A stretch of 25,228 nucleotides of DNA from a virus. Each line of letters starts with the position of its first letter. The first letter of the stretch is position 1. The stretch lies in IMG/VR virus record IMGVR_UViG_3300013129_000027, positions 1 to 25,228 of that record; one strand, written 5' to 3'. The notes beneath the pieces are model-generated. The model was not told the origin of the DNA, made no database searches, and worked only from the letters and a program-made list of their open reading frames with translations. Below are positions 7,385 to 14,898 of this stretch, piece after piece. Made by a program: the position numbers and the translations under genes.

Positions 7385-7878
7385 TCATACTTGAGGGGTG
7401 TGATGGTGCTGGCAAAACAAATATTGCTGAAAATTTAAGTAAAATTTTGCAGATTCCTGTATTTAAACCTTATGGGCAAGATATTATGCGTAAAGCAAAT
7501 AATCCAGAATTAGTTAAGAATAAAATATATGAAGGAATAATAGTATCTAAAATCCTTTGGTTAACAAATAGTTCCTTAATATTTGATAGATATTATCCAT
7601 CAGAATTTGTTTATTCTAGAGTCTTTGGGCGCCCCTTTTATGAAAATGAACTTAAAGAAGTTGATATTGCTTTTTCTGCATTAGGTTCATTAATTGTTGT
7701 TTGTTATAAGAATAATTTGGATGATTATAAAGATGAAATAATTGACAAAAAATATGCCTTTTCATTAATGAATATTTATGATGAATTTCTTGAATGGACT
7801 AATTGTAAAAAGTTAAAATTAAATACTACTGATCATGATATTAATAGAGAAGTTCATGAAATAATGAAAGCATTATAA
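7372..7878 (+). CDS. Thymidylate kinase-like deoxynucleoside monophosphate kinase
   Basis: Phosphorylates a dNMP to dNDP with ATP. P-loop EGCDGAGKT at residues 8-16, the thymidylate-kinase pattern EGxDGxGKT; FDRYYPSEFVYS near 72-83 corresponds to the DR(Y/F) motif contacting the nucleotide. At 168 residues it is shorter than cellular Tmk (about 210). Substrate may be dTMP or a modified dNMP such as hydroxymethyl-dCMP, given the TS homologue nearby. It lies between two sugar genes and overlaps the SDR gene by 13 bases, which ties nucleotide and sugar steps in one transcript. Confidence 0.75.
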   Translation: MGKIIILEGCDGAGKTNIAENLSKILQIPVFKPYGQDIMRKANNPELVKNKIYEGIIVSKILWLTNSSLIFDRYYPSEFVYSRVFGRPFYENELKEVDIAFSALGSLIVVCYKNNLDDYKDEIIDKKYAFSLMNIYDEFLEWTNCKKLKLNTTDHDINREVHEIMKAL

Positions 7879-7947
7879 TGAGATAATAATTTGATTTTTT
7901 AGGAAATGATTGGAATGGAAAATTTTTCTTATTTAAAATAAAATAAT

Positions 7948-9159
7948 ATGAATATTTTATATATAGTTCAACAATCAGTATATAACAATAACAATAAATG
8001 GATTAGCGCTGATTCTAATCTTATAATGGTGGCGGGAATTGTTGATCAATTGTTAGAAAAGACTGATTGGAATATTGATATTATGATTGCCCCAATAGAT
8101 AAATTTTCTGATATAATAGATTATAATCAATTACTCATCAGATCGAGCAATAAAATTAAATTTATTGTTAGAGATAGCCCAATTTCAGCATTTACTAATA
8201 GATATCATTTTGATGCTAATTTCTTTTATAATATTCTCAAAGAAGGCAATTATGACATTATTATTAACAATATAATAGAATTAACAAGAAACATTAAAAC
8301 TGTCTGTTATGAATTGAAACAATACCCAAAAATAATTGTTAGTAATTACTGGATTGATTGTCCGTTAATAAATGAGGAAAAAGTTCCTTTAGATATAAGT
8401 TATGATTGGCGTCAAATTGATGGGGCTGAATGCGCTGACTTAGTGACATTTACTTGTCCATCAACAAAGTGTGCTTTTTTAAACAATTGTGATTTACGAA
8501 TTAATAGCAAAGTTGCTTTAGATATATCTAAGAAATCTACAATTTGGGATTTCGGTTTTTCTGCATATGAATTGAATAAATATAGAAATATTGTTTTTCC
8601 TGAAACTAAATCTACAATAAAAATGATTTTATTTCCAAATAGATTAAGCATGATTAATTATACTCATCATGAGGAATTTATAGAAGCTGTTAATAATTTA
8701 TATGAAAAACGCCAAGACTTCCGTGTTGTTTTTACTAATCCATCACAAAAGATTTCTTGGGGCTGGTTAAAAGATAATGTTAAGTCATTATATTGTTTTA
8801 CAGAAAAGAGTCTTTCACGTGGACAATATATATCACTTCTTTGGAATTCTGATATTATAGTTTCTCTTTATACTATAGAACGATATGGAGGTTGTGCTAA
8901 TGTTGAAGGTATTTATTGTGAAGCTTACCCGGTTATGACTAATTTTGGTGAATACCCATTTCGAGCACAGGGGACGGTTCCTTTAGTTAAAATAGATTTA
9001 AGTAATCTTGAAGAAGTTTTAAATATAGCTTTGAATGATTGTAAAAAGCAATCTTTGAACAATATAAAATTAAGAAAAGATTTAGTGTTTAATTCATCTT
9101 CTTATGAGAAGGTTTCTGATAAGGTGATTAATGATGTTAGACGAATTACGAATACTTGA
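7948..9159 (+). CDS. GT-B-type glycosyltransferase
   Basis: A 403-residue protein with the C-terminal nucleotide-sugar motif region of GT-B enzymes: IIVSLYTIERYGGCANVEGI then YCEAYPVMTNFGEYPF (about 302-340), matching the E-x7-E arrangement followed by a G.PV....GE turn. The middle has a Cys cluster (TCPSTKCAFLNNC, about 169-181). No signal peptide or membrane segment, so it is cytoplasmic. Acceptor unknown: hydroxymethylated DNA bases or a virion/host glycan. No clear ribosome binding site; a possible 11-codon mini-ORF (7907-7942) lies in the 69-base gap upstream. Overlaps the next gene by 29 bases. Confidence 0.7.
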   Translation: MNILYIVQQSVYNNNNKWISADSNLIMVAGIVDQLLEKTDWNIDIMIAPIDKFSDIIDYNQLLIRSSNKIKFIVRDSPISAFTNRYHFDANFFYNILKEGNYDIIINNIIELTRNIKTVCYELKQYPKIIVSNYWIDCPLINEEKVPLDISYDWRQIDGAECADLVTFTCPSTKCAFLNNCDLRINSKVALDISKKSTIWDFGFSAYELNKYRNIVFPETKSTIKMILFPNRLSMINYTHHEEFIEAVNNLYEKRQDFRVVFTNPSQKISWGWLKDNVKSLYCFTEKSLSRGQYISLLWNSDIIVSLYTIERYGGCANVEGIYCEAYPVMTNFGEYPFRAQGTVPLVKIDLSNLEEVLNIALNDCKKQSLNNIKLRKDLVFNSSSYEKVSDKVINDVRRITNT

Positions 9160-9709
9160 AGATGATATTTTTCATTGTAATAAATGTTCAAGTGTTTTAA
9201 AAGACAGATTATATCCTATGCCTGGATTTTCAGGAAGTAATGTGAAATTAATGGTTATTGGTATAAATCCTGGCCCTCCTCAGCCAGGAGAATTAGATCT
9301 TTTAAAAAGTTTAAATTATGATTATAGAGCACATTATAAGATTGGAATTCAGAAATGTTTAATAGGTAAATTTTTGGAAAAAACTTTTGATAAATTACAT
9401 ATAACTTGGGATGATATATATCTTACTAATATTATCAAATGTGCTACTCCAAATGCAAGAATGCCTAATATCGATGAAATTAATAATTGTAAACCATATA
9501 TTATAAGACAAATACGTTTATTGAAACCCAAAAATTTTCTTTTTTTAGGCAAGCTTCCTATAAAAGTATTTAATTTAGATATAAATTTGATGGAAGTCAA
9601 GACTTTTAATTCTCAAATTATAGCTTTACCGCATCCAACATATATTAGACGTAGAAGAATGGAAGAAGAAGTTCTTTCATTTTTAAATAGTGTAAAATTA
9701 AAGGAGTAA
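9131..9709 (+). CDS. Uracil-DNA glycosylase superfamily protein with Fe-S cysteines
   Basis: Four cysteines, C16, C19, C104 and C120, match the 4Fe-4S cluster of family 4 UDGs, including the KC(x)nNxRxP...EixxC stretch (IKCATPNARMP, then INNC). The first active-site motif reads VIGINPGPPQPGE (42-54), closer to the GINPG of the MUG/TDG family than to the GExPGxxED of family 4, and the second is LPHPTYIRRR (166-175). It probably excises uracil or a modified pyrimidine; a non-catalytic role cannot be excluded. Normal length (192). Start ATG 9131 (alternative 9134) after AAGGTGAT; overlaps the glycosyltransferase end. Confidence 0.75.
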   Translation: MMLDELRILEDDIFHCNKCSSVLKDRLYPMPGFSGSNVKLMVIGINPGPPQPGELDLLKSLNYDYRAHYKIGIQKCLIGKFLEKTFDKLHITWDDIYLTNIIKCATPNARMPNIDEINNCKPYIIRQIRLLKPKNFLFLGKLPIKVFNLDINLMEVKTFNSQIIALPHPTYIRRRRMEEEVLSFLNSVKLKE

Positions 9710-9714
9710 AGGGA

Positions 9715-10575
9715 ATGTATTATGATACAATTATTAGCAGTAATATAGACGATTTATATAAACAAAGTATACAAAAGGTTATTGATACTGGAGAAAAAGT
9801 TACCGCTCGTGGTTTAGATTTTATTGAAAGTAGATTTCAACATCTTATATTAACAAATCCAAGGGCAAGAATTGTTGCTAATACAGCAAGAAAATTAAGT
9901 AAAAAATTTCTAGCAGCGGAGTTTATTTGGATAATGTCTGGCAGTCCTTGGTTAGATCAAATAGAATTTTATAATAAACGCATGAGAGAATTTTCAGATG
10001 ATGGTATTAGTTTGCATGGCGCATATGGACCTCGTCTTAGACATTGGAGTTTGCAACATGGTGATGTTGATCAATTAGAAAATTGTTTAAAAAGATTAAA
10101 AGATGATATTTTTACAAGACAGGCGGTTATTATTATAATTGACCCCGCTGTTGACTTTACAGTAAAGACTAGGGATGTTCCTTGTAATAATTATTTACAA
10201 TTTTTATATCGTGATAAAAAATTACATTTAATGTGTTATGTAAGAAGTAATGATTTATTTTTAGGTTTTCCTTATGATGTATCGCATTGGACTATACTTC
10301 AAGAAATGTATGCCTCTGCTCTTGGGGTTGAAGTTGGTGAATATCATCATATTGTTGGGTCGCTTCATATATATGAAAATAATATTGAAAAAATGAAAAG
10401 TATTGCTACCCAATTTGTTACTAATACTAATATGCCAAAAATGCCTAAATTAGAAAGTTTATCTTCTATAATAAATGAATTAAAAAAAGTGGAAGAGAAT
10501 TATCGTAAAACGGGTGAATTTTGTTTTGACCATTTAGATAAGTATTGGCAAGATTTTTTAAGTTGGTTAAAATAA
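9715..10575 (+). CDS. Thymidylate synthase homologue, probably dCMP hydroxymethylase-type
   Basis: ThyA fold, 286 residues. Catalytic Cys157 in DVPCNNYLQF, phosphate/folate region YVRSND (R177, D180) and GSLHIYE (H218, Y220). Eight residues after D180, where TS has the dUMP-selecting Asn (E. coli N177, LGLPFN), this protein has Asp188 in LGFPYDV. T4 dCMP hydroxymethylase has Asp at the same spacing (RSND....FRND) and also reads GSLHVY. This points to dCMP as substrate, giving 5-hydroxymethyl- or methyl-dCMP rather than dTMP. Reaction type is inference. Upstream are a dUTPase/dCTPase-like gene, kinase and glycosyltransferase; it abuts the polymerase. Ribosome binding site AAAGGAGTAAAGGG. Confidence 0.85.
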   Translation: MYYDTIISSNIDDLYKQSIQKVIDTGEKVTARGLDFIESRFQHLILTNPRARIVANTARKLSKKFLAAEFIWIMSGSPWLDQIEFYNKRMREFSDDGISLHGAYGPRLRHWSLQHGDVDQLENCLKRLKDDIFTRQAVIIIIDPAVDFTVKTRDVPCNNYLQFLYRDKKLHLMCYVRSNDLFLGFPYDVSHWTILQEMYASALGVEVGEYHHIVGSLHIYENNIEKMKSIATQFVTNTNMPKMPKLESLSSIINELKKVEENYRKTGEFCFDHLDKYWQDFLSWLK

Positions 10576-10576
10576 T

Positions 10577-12220
10577 ATGAAGATAGACCTTGAAACTGCA
10601 ATACATGCCCCCCGCGATATTGGATTTGATTTTGAGACGACCGGATTAATCTGGTTTAGAGAAAAACCTTTATATTTGGGATTGGCGAATGATACTTTTT
10701 CTGGTTATATAAATCTTCAAGAATATTCAAATGAGATATTAAGTCTTTTTTTTAGAGATTTTATTAAATCTCATCGTATAATTCTTCAAAATGCCAAATA
10801 TGATTTTCATTTTTTGGATAAATATATTCCTCTCAATACTGAAAAAGATGTTACATTTACTGACGTTATGCTTTTAAATCAAATAATTGATGAAAATAAA
10901 TCACATAAACTTGAACGCATGACTGAACTATGGATAGGCCCAGAATATTTAGTAAATAAGAAAAAAGTTGATGAATATAAGAAATTACATAAATTGAAAT
11001 CTTTTGCAGATATTCCTGAAGAATTATTGGCAGCCAGAGGTGAAGAGGATGCTAGAAATACTTTTACAATTTATAATATTTTAAGGCCAAAGTTGGAAGA
11101 AAAGGAGATTTATAAATTAGAAAAAAAATTATTGCTAGTTCTTCTTAGAATGGAACGAAAGGGGGCCTTAATTAATAGAAATTATTTACTTGAATTAAGG
11201 AAAGAACTTGAACAAAAATGTGAAGTTTTAAGTAATAAATATCCTAATTTAAATCTTAGTTCTTCACATCAAACTGGTAAATATTTATTTGATACATTAG
11301 GCATAACCCCTAATACTTTTACTCCAACCGGTAAACCAAAAACAGATGTAGGGGCTTTAGCTTCCATAGATCATCCAGTTGCGAGGGATATTGTGGAGTA
11401 TCGTACATTAATTCATACTATTTCTACATATATAGAAGGTTTCCTTGATAGAATGGATTCTAATGATTATCTACATTGTAATTTTAAACAAATGGGGGCT
11501 AGAACAGGAAGAATGTCATGCGTTGGCCCAAATTTGCAACAATTACCAAGAAAGGACTCTAATCTTGGGAAATTGATTAAATCAGCTTTTATAGGTGATA
11601 TTACAACATTTGATTATTCACAGATGGAAGCAATAATTTATGCATATGATAGTAATGAACCTGAATTAATTTATGCAATTGAACATGATATAGATTTATA
11701 TCAGCATTTGGCAGAACATCTTTATAAACTTGATAAAATAGATAAAGAACAACGTGGTCGTTGTAAAGAGTTATTTCTCGGAAGGATTTATGGATTGGGC
11801 AAAACTAAATTTAAAATTATGAGTAAAGGATTAGATAGAAAAGCCAGCTCAGATTTCTTTTCTCGTTTGGATATTAAATTCAAATCTATTGAAAATGAAC
11901 TTCAAACTAAAGGCTATATTGAAACAATTATGGGGCGTCGGCGTAGATTGAAACTTAGTGAGGCTTATAAAGGTCTCAATAGTAGAATACAAGGTTCATC
12001 TGCTGATATAATAAAAACAGCTATGGTTAATCTTCCATTCGAAATTCAAGATAAGATGTTTTTACAAGTTCATGATGAATTAGTCTTTTCTGGGTTAAAT
12101 GAAGAAGATAAACAAATTATCAAGAAAACAATGTGTAATTTTAAACCTTATAAATTAAAAGTTGATTCTGGAAGTGGTAATAATTTATGGGAAGCGTTTT
12201 TAGATAAGGAGAGAAAATGA
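10577..12220 (+). CDS. polA: Family A DNA polymerase with 3'-5' exonuclease
   Basis: Replicative phage PolA, 547 residues, no 5'-3' exonuclease domain. Proofreading domain: Exo I DFETTG (18-23), Exo II QNAKYDFHFL, Exo III EEDARNTFTIY. Polymerase: motif A DYSQMEAIIYA (Asp346), motif B R393-x3-K397-x3-L401-G-x2-Y405-G, motif C QVHDELVF (D500, E501). The residue equivalent to E. coli Phe762 is Leu401, a variant seen in many environmental phage polymerases. Motif A also has Ala-Ile where ELR is usual. The stop overlaps the next start (ATGA). Confidence 0.95.
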   Translation: MKIDLETAIHAPRDIGFDFETTGLIWFREKPLYLGLANDTFSGYINLQEYSNEILSLFFRDFIKSHRIILQNAKYDFHFLDKYIPLNTEKDVTFTDVMLLNQIIDENKSHKLERMTELWIGPEYLVNKKKVDEYKKLHKLKSFADIPEELLAARGEEDARNTFTIYNILRPKLEEKEIYKLEKKLLLVLLRMERKGALINRNYLLELRKELEQKCEVLSNKYPNLNLSSSHQTGKYLFDTLGITPNTFTPTGKPKTDVGALASIDHPVARDIVEYRTLIHTISTYIEGFLDRMDSNDYLHCNFKQMGARTGRMSCVGPNLQQLPRKDSNLGKLIKSAFIGDITTFDYSQMEAIIYAYDSNEPELIYAIEHDIDLYQHLAEHLYKLDKIDKEQRGRCKELFLGRIYGLGKTKFKIMSKGLDRKASSDFFSRLDIKFKSIENELQTKGYIETIMGRRRRLKLSEAYKGLNSRIQGSSADIIKTAMVNLPFEIQDKMFLQVHDELVFSGLNEEDKQIIKKTMCNFKPYKLKVDSGSGNNLWEAFLDKERK

Positions 12221-12753
12221 CATGGGATGAATATTTTTATAATATTTGTAAAGATGTAGGAGCAAACTCAAAATGTTTGTCAAAAAAAATAGGTGCACTT
12301 ATAATAAAAAATAATTATATTATATCTACAGGCTATAACGGCCCCCCAGTTGGATGTATGCACTGTGATAATAAAAAACATAGACAATATATTTTTAATA
12401 AAAGTCAAAGGTATATTGAAGATTTAGATAATTTAATATGCCCTAGAAAGAAAATGGGTTTTAATTCAGGAGAGGGATTAGAATATTGTTCAGCGGCTCA
12501 TGCTGAAAGGAATGCAATATCTGCGGCGGCTAGATTAGGGCATTCTACTGAGGGGGCAACAATGTATACTGATTGGATTATTCCGTGTTTTGAATGTGCA
12601 AAAAGTATTATAAATGCGGGGATAGCAGAAATAGTTGTAGTAAAACTTGATAATTATGAAAAAACAGGGATTACTGGAAAATATTTATTAGAACAAGCAG
12701 GAGTGAAAATTAGAAAATATTATAGGAGAGGTGATAGTGGAGATAATAGATAA
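12217..12753 (+). CDS. dCMP deaminase
   Basis: Zinc-dependent deamination of dCMP to dUMP. Catalytic HAERNAI (H95, E97) and PCFEC (C124, C127) form the zinc site; GYNGPPVGCMHC (39-50) is the dCMP deaminase signature, and the extra Cys/His in it fit the second structural zinc of phage deaminases. 178 residues, close to T4 Cd (about 190). ATGA overlap with polA. If the TS homologue uses dCMP, the two enzymes compete for it, and deamination supplies dUMP for a host thymidylate synthase. Confidence 0.93.
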   Translation: MTWDEYFYNICKDVGANSKCLSKKIGALIIKNNYIISTGYNGPPVGCMHCDNKKHRQYIFNKSQRYIEDLDNLICPRKKMGFNSGEGLEYCSAAHAERNAISAAARLGHSTEGATMYTDWIIPCFECAKSIINAGIAEIVVVKLDNYEKTGITGKYLLEQAGVKIRKYYRRGDSGDNR

Positions 12754-12922
12754 ATCAGGACAACCGAGAAGTAATGAGGATTTACAGGAAGCCGTTGATG
12801 TCGTGAAACAAATTATGATAAAACAACCTTTTGTACTGCCCCTTTTTACTATTCATGCTGGCATCATTCTAGACTGTCTTGAAGAGCTTCAGGGACAGCG
12901 CAAATTAAAGGAGGTAAAATGA
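12737..12922 (+). CDS. Small conserved-looking phage protein
   Basis: About 61 residues, core QEAVDVVKQIMIKQPFVLPLFTIHAGIILDCLEELQ, mostly helical and moderately hydrophobic but without a clear membrane helix. GTG 12737 is preferred because AGGAG at 12724-12728 lies eight bases upstream; GTG 12731 is too close. Overlaps the deaminase end and the metallopeptidase-like start. Function unknown. Confidence 0.65.
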   Translation: MEIIDKSGQPRSNEDLQEAVDVVKQIMIKQPFVLPLFTIHAGIILDCLEELQGQRKLKEVK

Positions 12923-13320
12923 AAGAATATACTGAAGATAAAAATATTGAAGAAATTGGTAATAGGCTTCTTAAGGAATTTAATTTTCCAGAAAAACCTT
13001 TAGTAAAATTCTTAAAGTTAATTGCTGATAATTCATCTTACTTAGGAAAATGCTCAAGAGCAACAAAGAAATGGAAATATTTGACAGATAAAGATTATAT
13101 TATAGAAATATGGGATAAATGGTGGGAGAAGGCAAATGAAACACAAAAGGAAGCGTTATTATTTCATGAATTAAGCCATATTGGTTATCAAGAAAGGAAT
13201 GACAATATTATTTGGAAGATTAATGATCATGATATTAATGAGTTTAATGAAGTAGTTAAAAGATATGGTGCGTGGGATGATATTATTAAGAAGTTTAAAT
13301 CAATCTTGAACGGAGAATAA
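12919..13320 (+). CDS. Putative metallopeptidase-like phage protein
   Basis: 133 residues with HELSH (H83, E84, H87) inside EALLFHELSHIGY, the HExxH zinc-metallopeptidase motif, preceded by a Cys-containing strand segment (GKCSRATKKWKYLTDKD) and followed by HDINEFNEVVKRYG, a usual third-ligand region. This fits the family of small putative phage metallopeptidases found in replication regions; a substrate is not known. Ribosome binding site AAAGGAGGT (12908-12916). Confidence 0.75.
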   Translation: MKEYTEDKNIEEIGNRLLKEFNFPEKPLVKFLKLIADNSSYLGKCSRATKKWKYLTDKDYIIEIWDKWWEKANETQKEALLFHELSHIGYQERNDNIIWKINDHDINEFNEVVKRYGAWDDIIKKFKSILNGE

Positions 13321-13356
13321 ATTTATGTCTGTTATGAAGTTAAAGGAAAATAATTA

Positions 13357-13467
13357 ATGTATAAGACTCTTGTTGCTGACCCTCCATGGCAATACAATAA
13401 TAAAAGAACAGGGGGATTTCTTAAAGGAAAAAGGAGGCTAAATTGCCATATATTAAATATGAAATAA
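13357..13467 (+). pseudogene. Remnant of an MT-A70-type adenine methyltransferase
   Basis: ATG 13357, after an AAAGGA ribosome binding site, encodes YKTLVADPPWQYNNKRTGG, the N-terminus of MT-A70 family adenine methyltransferases with the catalytic DPPW. Similarity stops after the double Gly (about 13416); the frame continues with an unrelated basic tail to a TAA at 13465-13467, and its last third overlaps the ribosome binding site and start of the next gene. The several hundred bases of SAM-binding domain that should follow are missing. A deletion that kept only the first 20 codons is the simplest reading. Confidence 0.75.
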
Positions 13468-13745
13468 GAGAAAGATATGATAAAAGCATTAATAATTTAA
13501 TAAAAATATTTAAAGATCAAAATTCTGATAAATATAGTTTAGATTTGGATAGAAAAACAGATGGAGAAATGAATTATATAATAACAAGATTGCTGGACGA
13601 GACATATAGTAACTTAGGTTATTCTGAATATAATAGAGCCGTAGGTGTTCTTGAATGTGTGAAGCTTGAATTATATCGACGTAGAATTGCTGTTTATGAA
13701 GACATAAAAAAGAATATGCAAGGAGATGTTTATAAAAATGCCTAA
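13443..13745 (+). CDS. Conserved phage protein, MPYIK family
   Basis: 100 residues from TTG 13443 with ribosome binding site AAGGAGG (13431-13437). The MPYIK start, DGEMNYIITRLLDE and VGVLECVKLELYRRRIAVYEDIKKNMQGDVY are hallmarks of a small helical protein widespread in phages and prophages; its biochemical role is not known to me. Its start lies inside the methyltransferase remnant. Overlaps the next gene by 8 bases if that starts at 13738. Confidence 0.8.
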   Translation: MPYIKYEIRERYDKSINNLIKIFKDQNSDKYSLDLDRKTDGEMNYIITRLLDETYSNLGYSEYNRAVGVLECVKLELYRRRIAVYEDIKKNMQGDVYKNA

Positions 13746-14202
13746 ATATACAGTATACTTAGGTGGCAGTATTAGAGGATTGTCTTATGAAGAGGCAATA
13801 AAATGGCGTGAGGAAGCATCGAAAAGATTATCAGATGTTGGTATTAAATCTTTATCACCAATGAGGAATAAAGGACTTATTAATGATGAGCAAAAGATCA
13901 CGAATTCTTACGATAATCTTAAGGGATATTCGTCCAAAGATTTATTTATGCGAGATAAATTTGACGTGATAAGATCAGATATTATTTTGATAAATATTTT
14001 GAATCAAAAAGTTGTACTAATAGGAAGTTTATTTGAATTGGCTTGGGGGCATTTACTGAATAAATATTGTATAGTTGTAGTAAATCCGAATAGCGTTTAT
14101 GCAAAGCACCCTTTTATAAAAGAATCTGCTTCAATAATGTTTGACGATTTAGATGAAGCAATTGATTATATATGTGCTAGTTTTGGAGAAGAAAACATAT
14201 GA
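13738..14202 (+). CDS. Nucleoside 2-deoxyribosyltransferase-like protein
   Basis: YTVYLGGSIRG at the N-terminus, REEA, SPMR, RDKFDVIRSDIILIN (72-86) and IGSLFELAWGH (96-105, E100) reproduce the nucleoside 2-deoxyribosyltransferase/TIR-like fold, with the candidate catalytic Glu and the SD-I-x-N strand. Such enzymes cleave or exchange the N-glycosidic bond of deoxynucleosides or dNMPs, for salvage or removal of unwanted nucleotides. ATG 13738 is preferred (AAGGAG at 13720-13725); ATG 13726 would have no spacing. ATGA overlap with the next gene. Confidence 0.7.
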   Translation: MPKYTVYLGGSIRGLSYEEAIKWREEASKRLSDVGIKSLSPMRNKGLINDEQKITNSYDNLKGYSSKDLFMRDKFDVIRSDIILINILNQKVVLIGSLFELAWGHLLNKYCIVVVNPNSVYAKHPFIKESASIMFDDLDEAIDYICASFGEENI

Positions 14203-14483
14203 CATGGGAAGAGGCTTGCAAAAATATTACTGACAATATATGTAATATGCTTATAAAAAAACAAAAAGATTATGGTCGAAGCAATATTTTAGAATTTGGC
14301 GAGTTTGGTATTGTTATTAGAACAAATGATAAAATGTCTCGATTAAAAAATTTGTATAAAAATCAATTAGCCCCAAATAATGAAGCAATAGATGATTCCT
14401 GGTTAGATATTGCCGGATATGCTGTAATTGCATTAATGTTAAGGAATAATACTTTTGAATTGGAGTGGGCAAATAAGAAATAA
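14199..14483 (+). CDS. Nmad1/DUF1599-like small protein
   Basis: 94 residues with the pattern KKQKDYGRSNI (20-30), FGIVIRTNDKMSRLKNL (36-52) and DDSWLDIAGYAVIALM (65-80), typical of the nucleotide-modification-associated domain 1 (DUF1599) group found in phages. These are all-alpha, MazG-like proteins often linked by gene neighbourhood to base modification; activity is not established. It directly follows the deoxyribosyltransferase-like gene by ATGA overlap, suggesting joint action on nucleotides. Confidence 0.65.
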   Translation: MTWEEACKNITDNICNMLIKKQKDYGRSNILEFGEFGIVIRTNDKMSRLKNLYKNQLAPNNEAIDDSWLDIAGYAVIALMLRNNTFELEWANKK

Positions 14484-14898
14484 AGCACTTGAAATAACTA
14501 CAACTAAAGAAAGCAGTTATAATAATAGTAATACTTTAACTAGTATATTGTTTAATAACGGTTTTGAGAATTGGTTTTGTCATTATTCAGAACAGAGATT
14601 CATAGGTAATAATGATGATAGTATTTATACTAAATTTATAATTGAAGCCGATAATCACAGAGAAAGAAAAATTTTTTATACAGGTAGAATGAATTGTATT
14701 TCAGATGTAGTAACAGATGAACATATGAAAGCTATGTCAGAATTAATGAAAATGATCAAATGCCAAAATATAGCAAGCAAAACGGATAAAGAAATAAAAA
14801 TCTGTGCGGCAATTCATCGTTTAGGAGAGATGATTTGTGAATCTAAAAATTGTAAATTATTTGATAGGGAGGTAAAGAGTGGCAAAAAAGGACGATGA
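14455..14898 (+). CDS. Hypothetical protein upstream of recA
   Basis: 147 residues, unrecognised. The only plausible start is TTG 14455, with AAGGA at 14441-14445 nine bases upstream, overlapping the previous gene by 29 bases. Soluble alpha/beta protein with cysteines in the C-terminal half (CISDVV, KCQN, KICAAIH, ICESKNC), possibly a metal site. Overlaps recA by 20 bases. Confidence 0.55.
   Translation: MNWSGQIRNKALEITTTKESSYNNSNTLTSILFNNGFENWFCHYSEQRFIGNNDDSIYTKFIIEADNHRERKIFYTGRMNCISDVVTDEHMKAMSELMKMIKCQNIASKTDKEIKICAAIHRLGEMICESKNCKLFDREVKSGKKGR

Noticed and set aside
7907-7942. Eleven-codon ORF as regulatory leader of the glycosyltransferase
   Set aside because: The AGGA is almost touching the ATG, and no alternative hairpins that would indicate attenuation are apparent.
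9268-9289. GC-rich inverted repeat TCCTGGC / GCCAGGA with an 8-base loop, terminator-like
   Set aside because: It lies inside the UDG gene, encodes the conserved GINPGPPQPGE motif and has no T-run after it.
13325-13357. Ten-codon mini-ORF before the methyltransferase remnant
   Set aside because: No ribosome binding site and no recognisable content; most likely chance.
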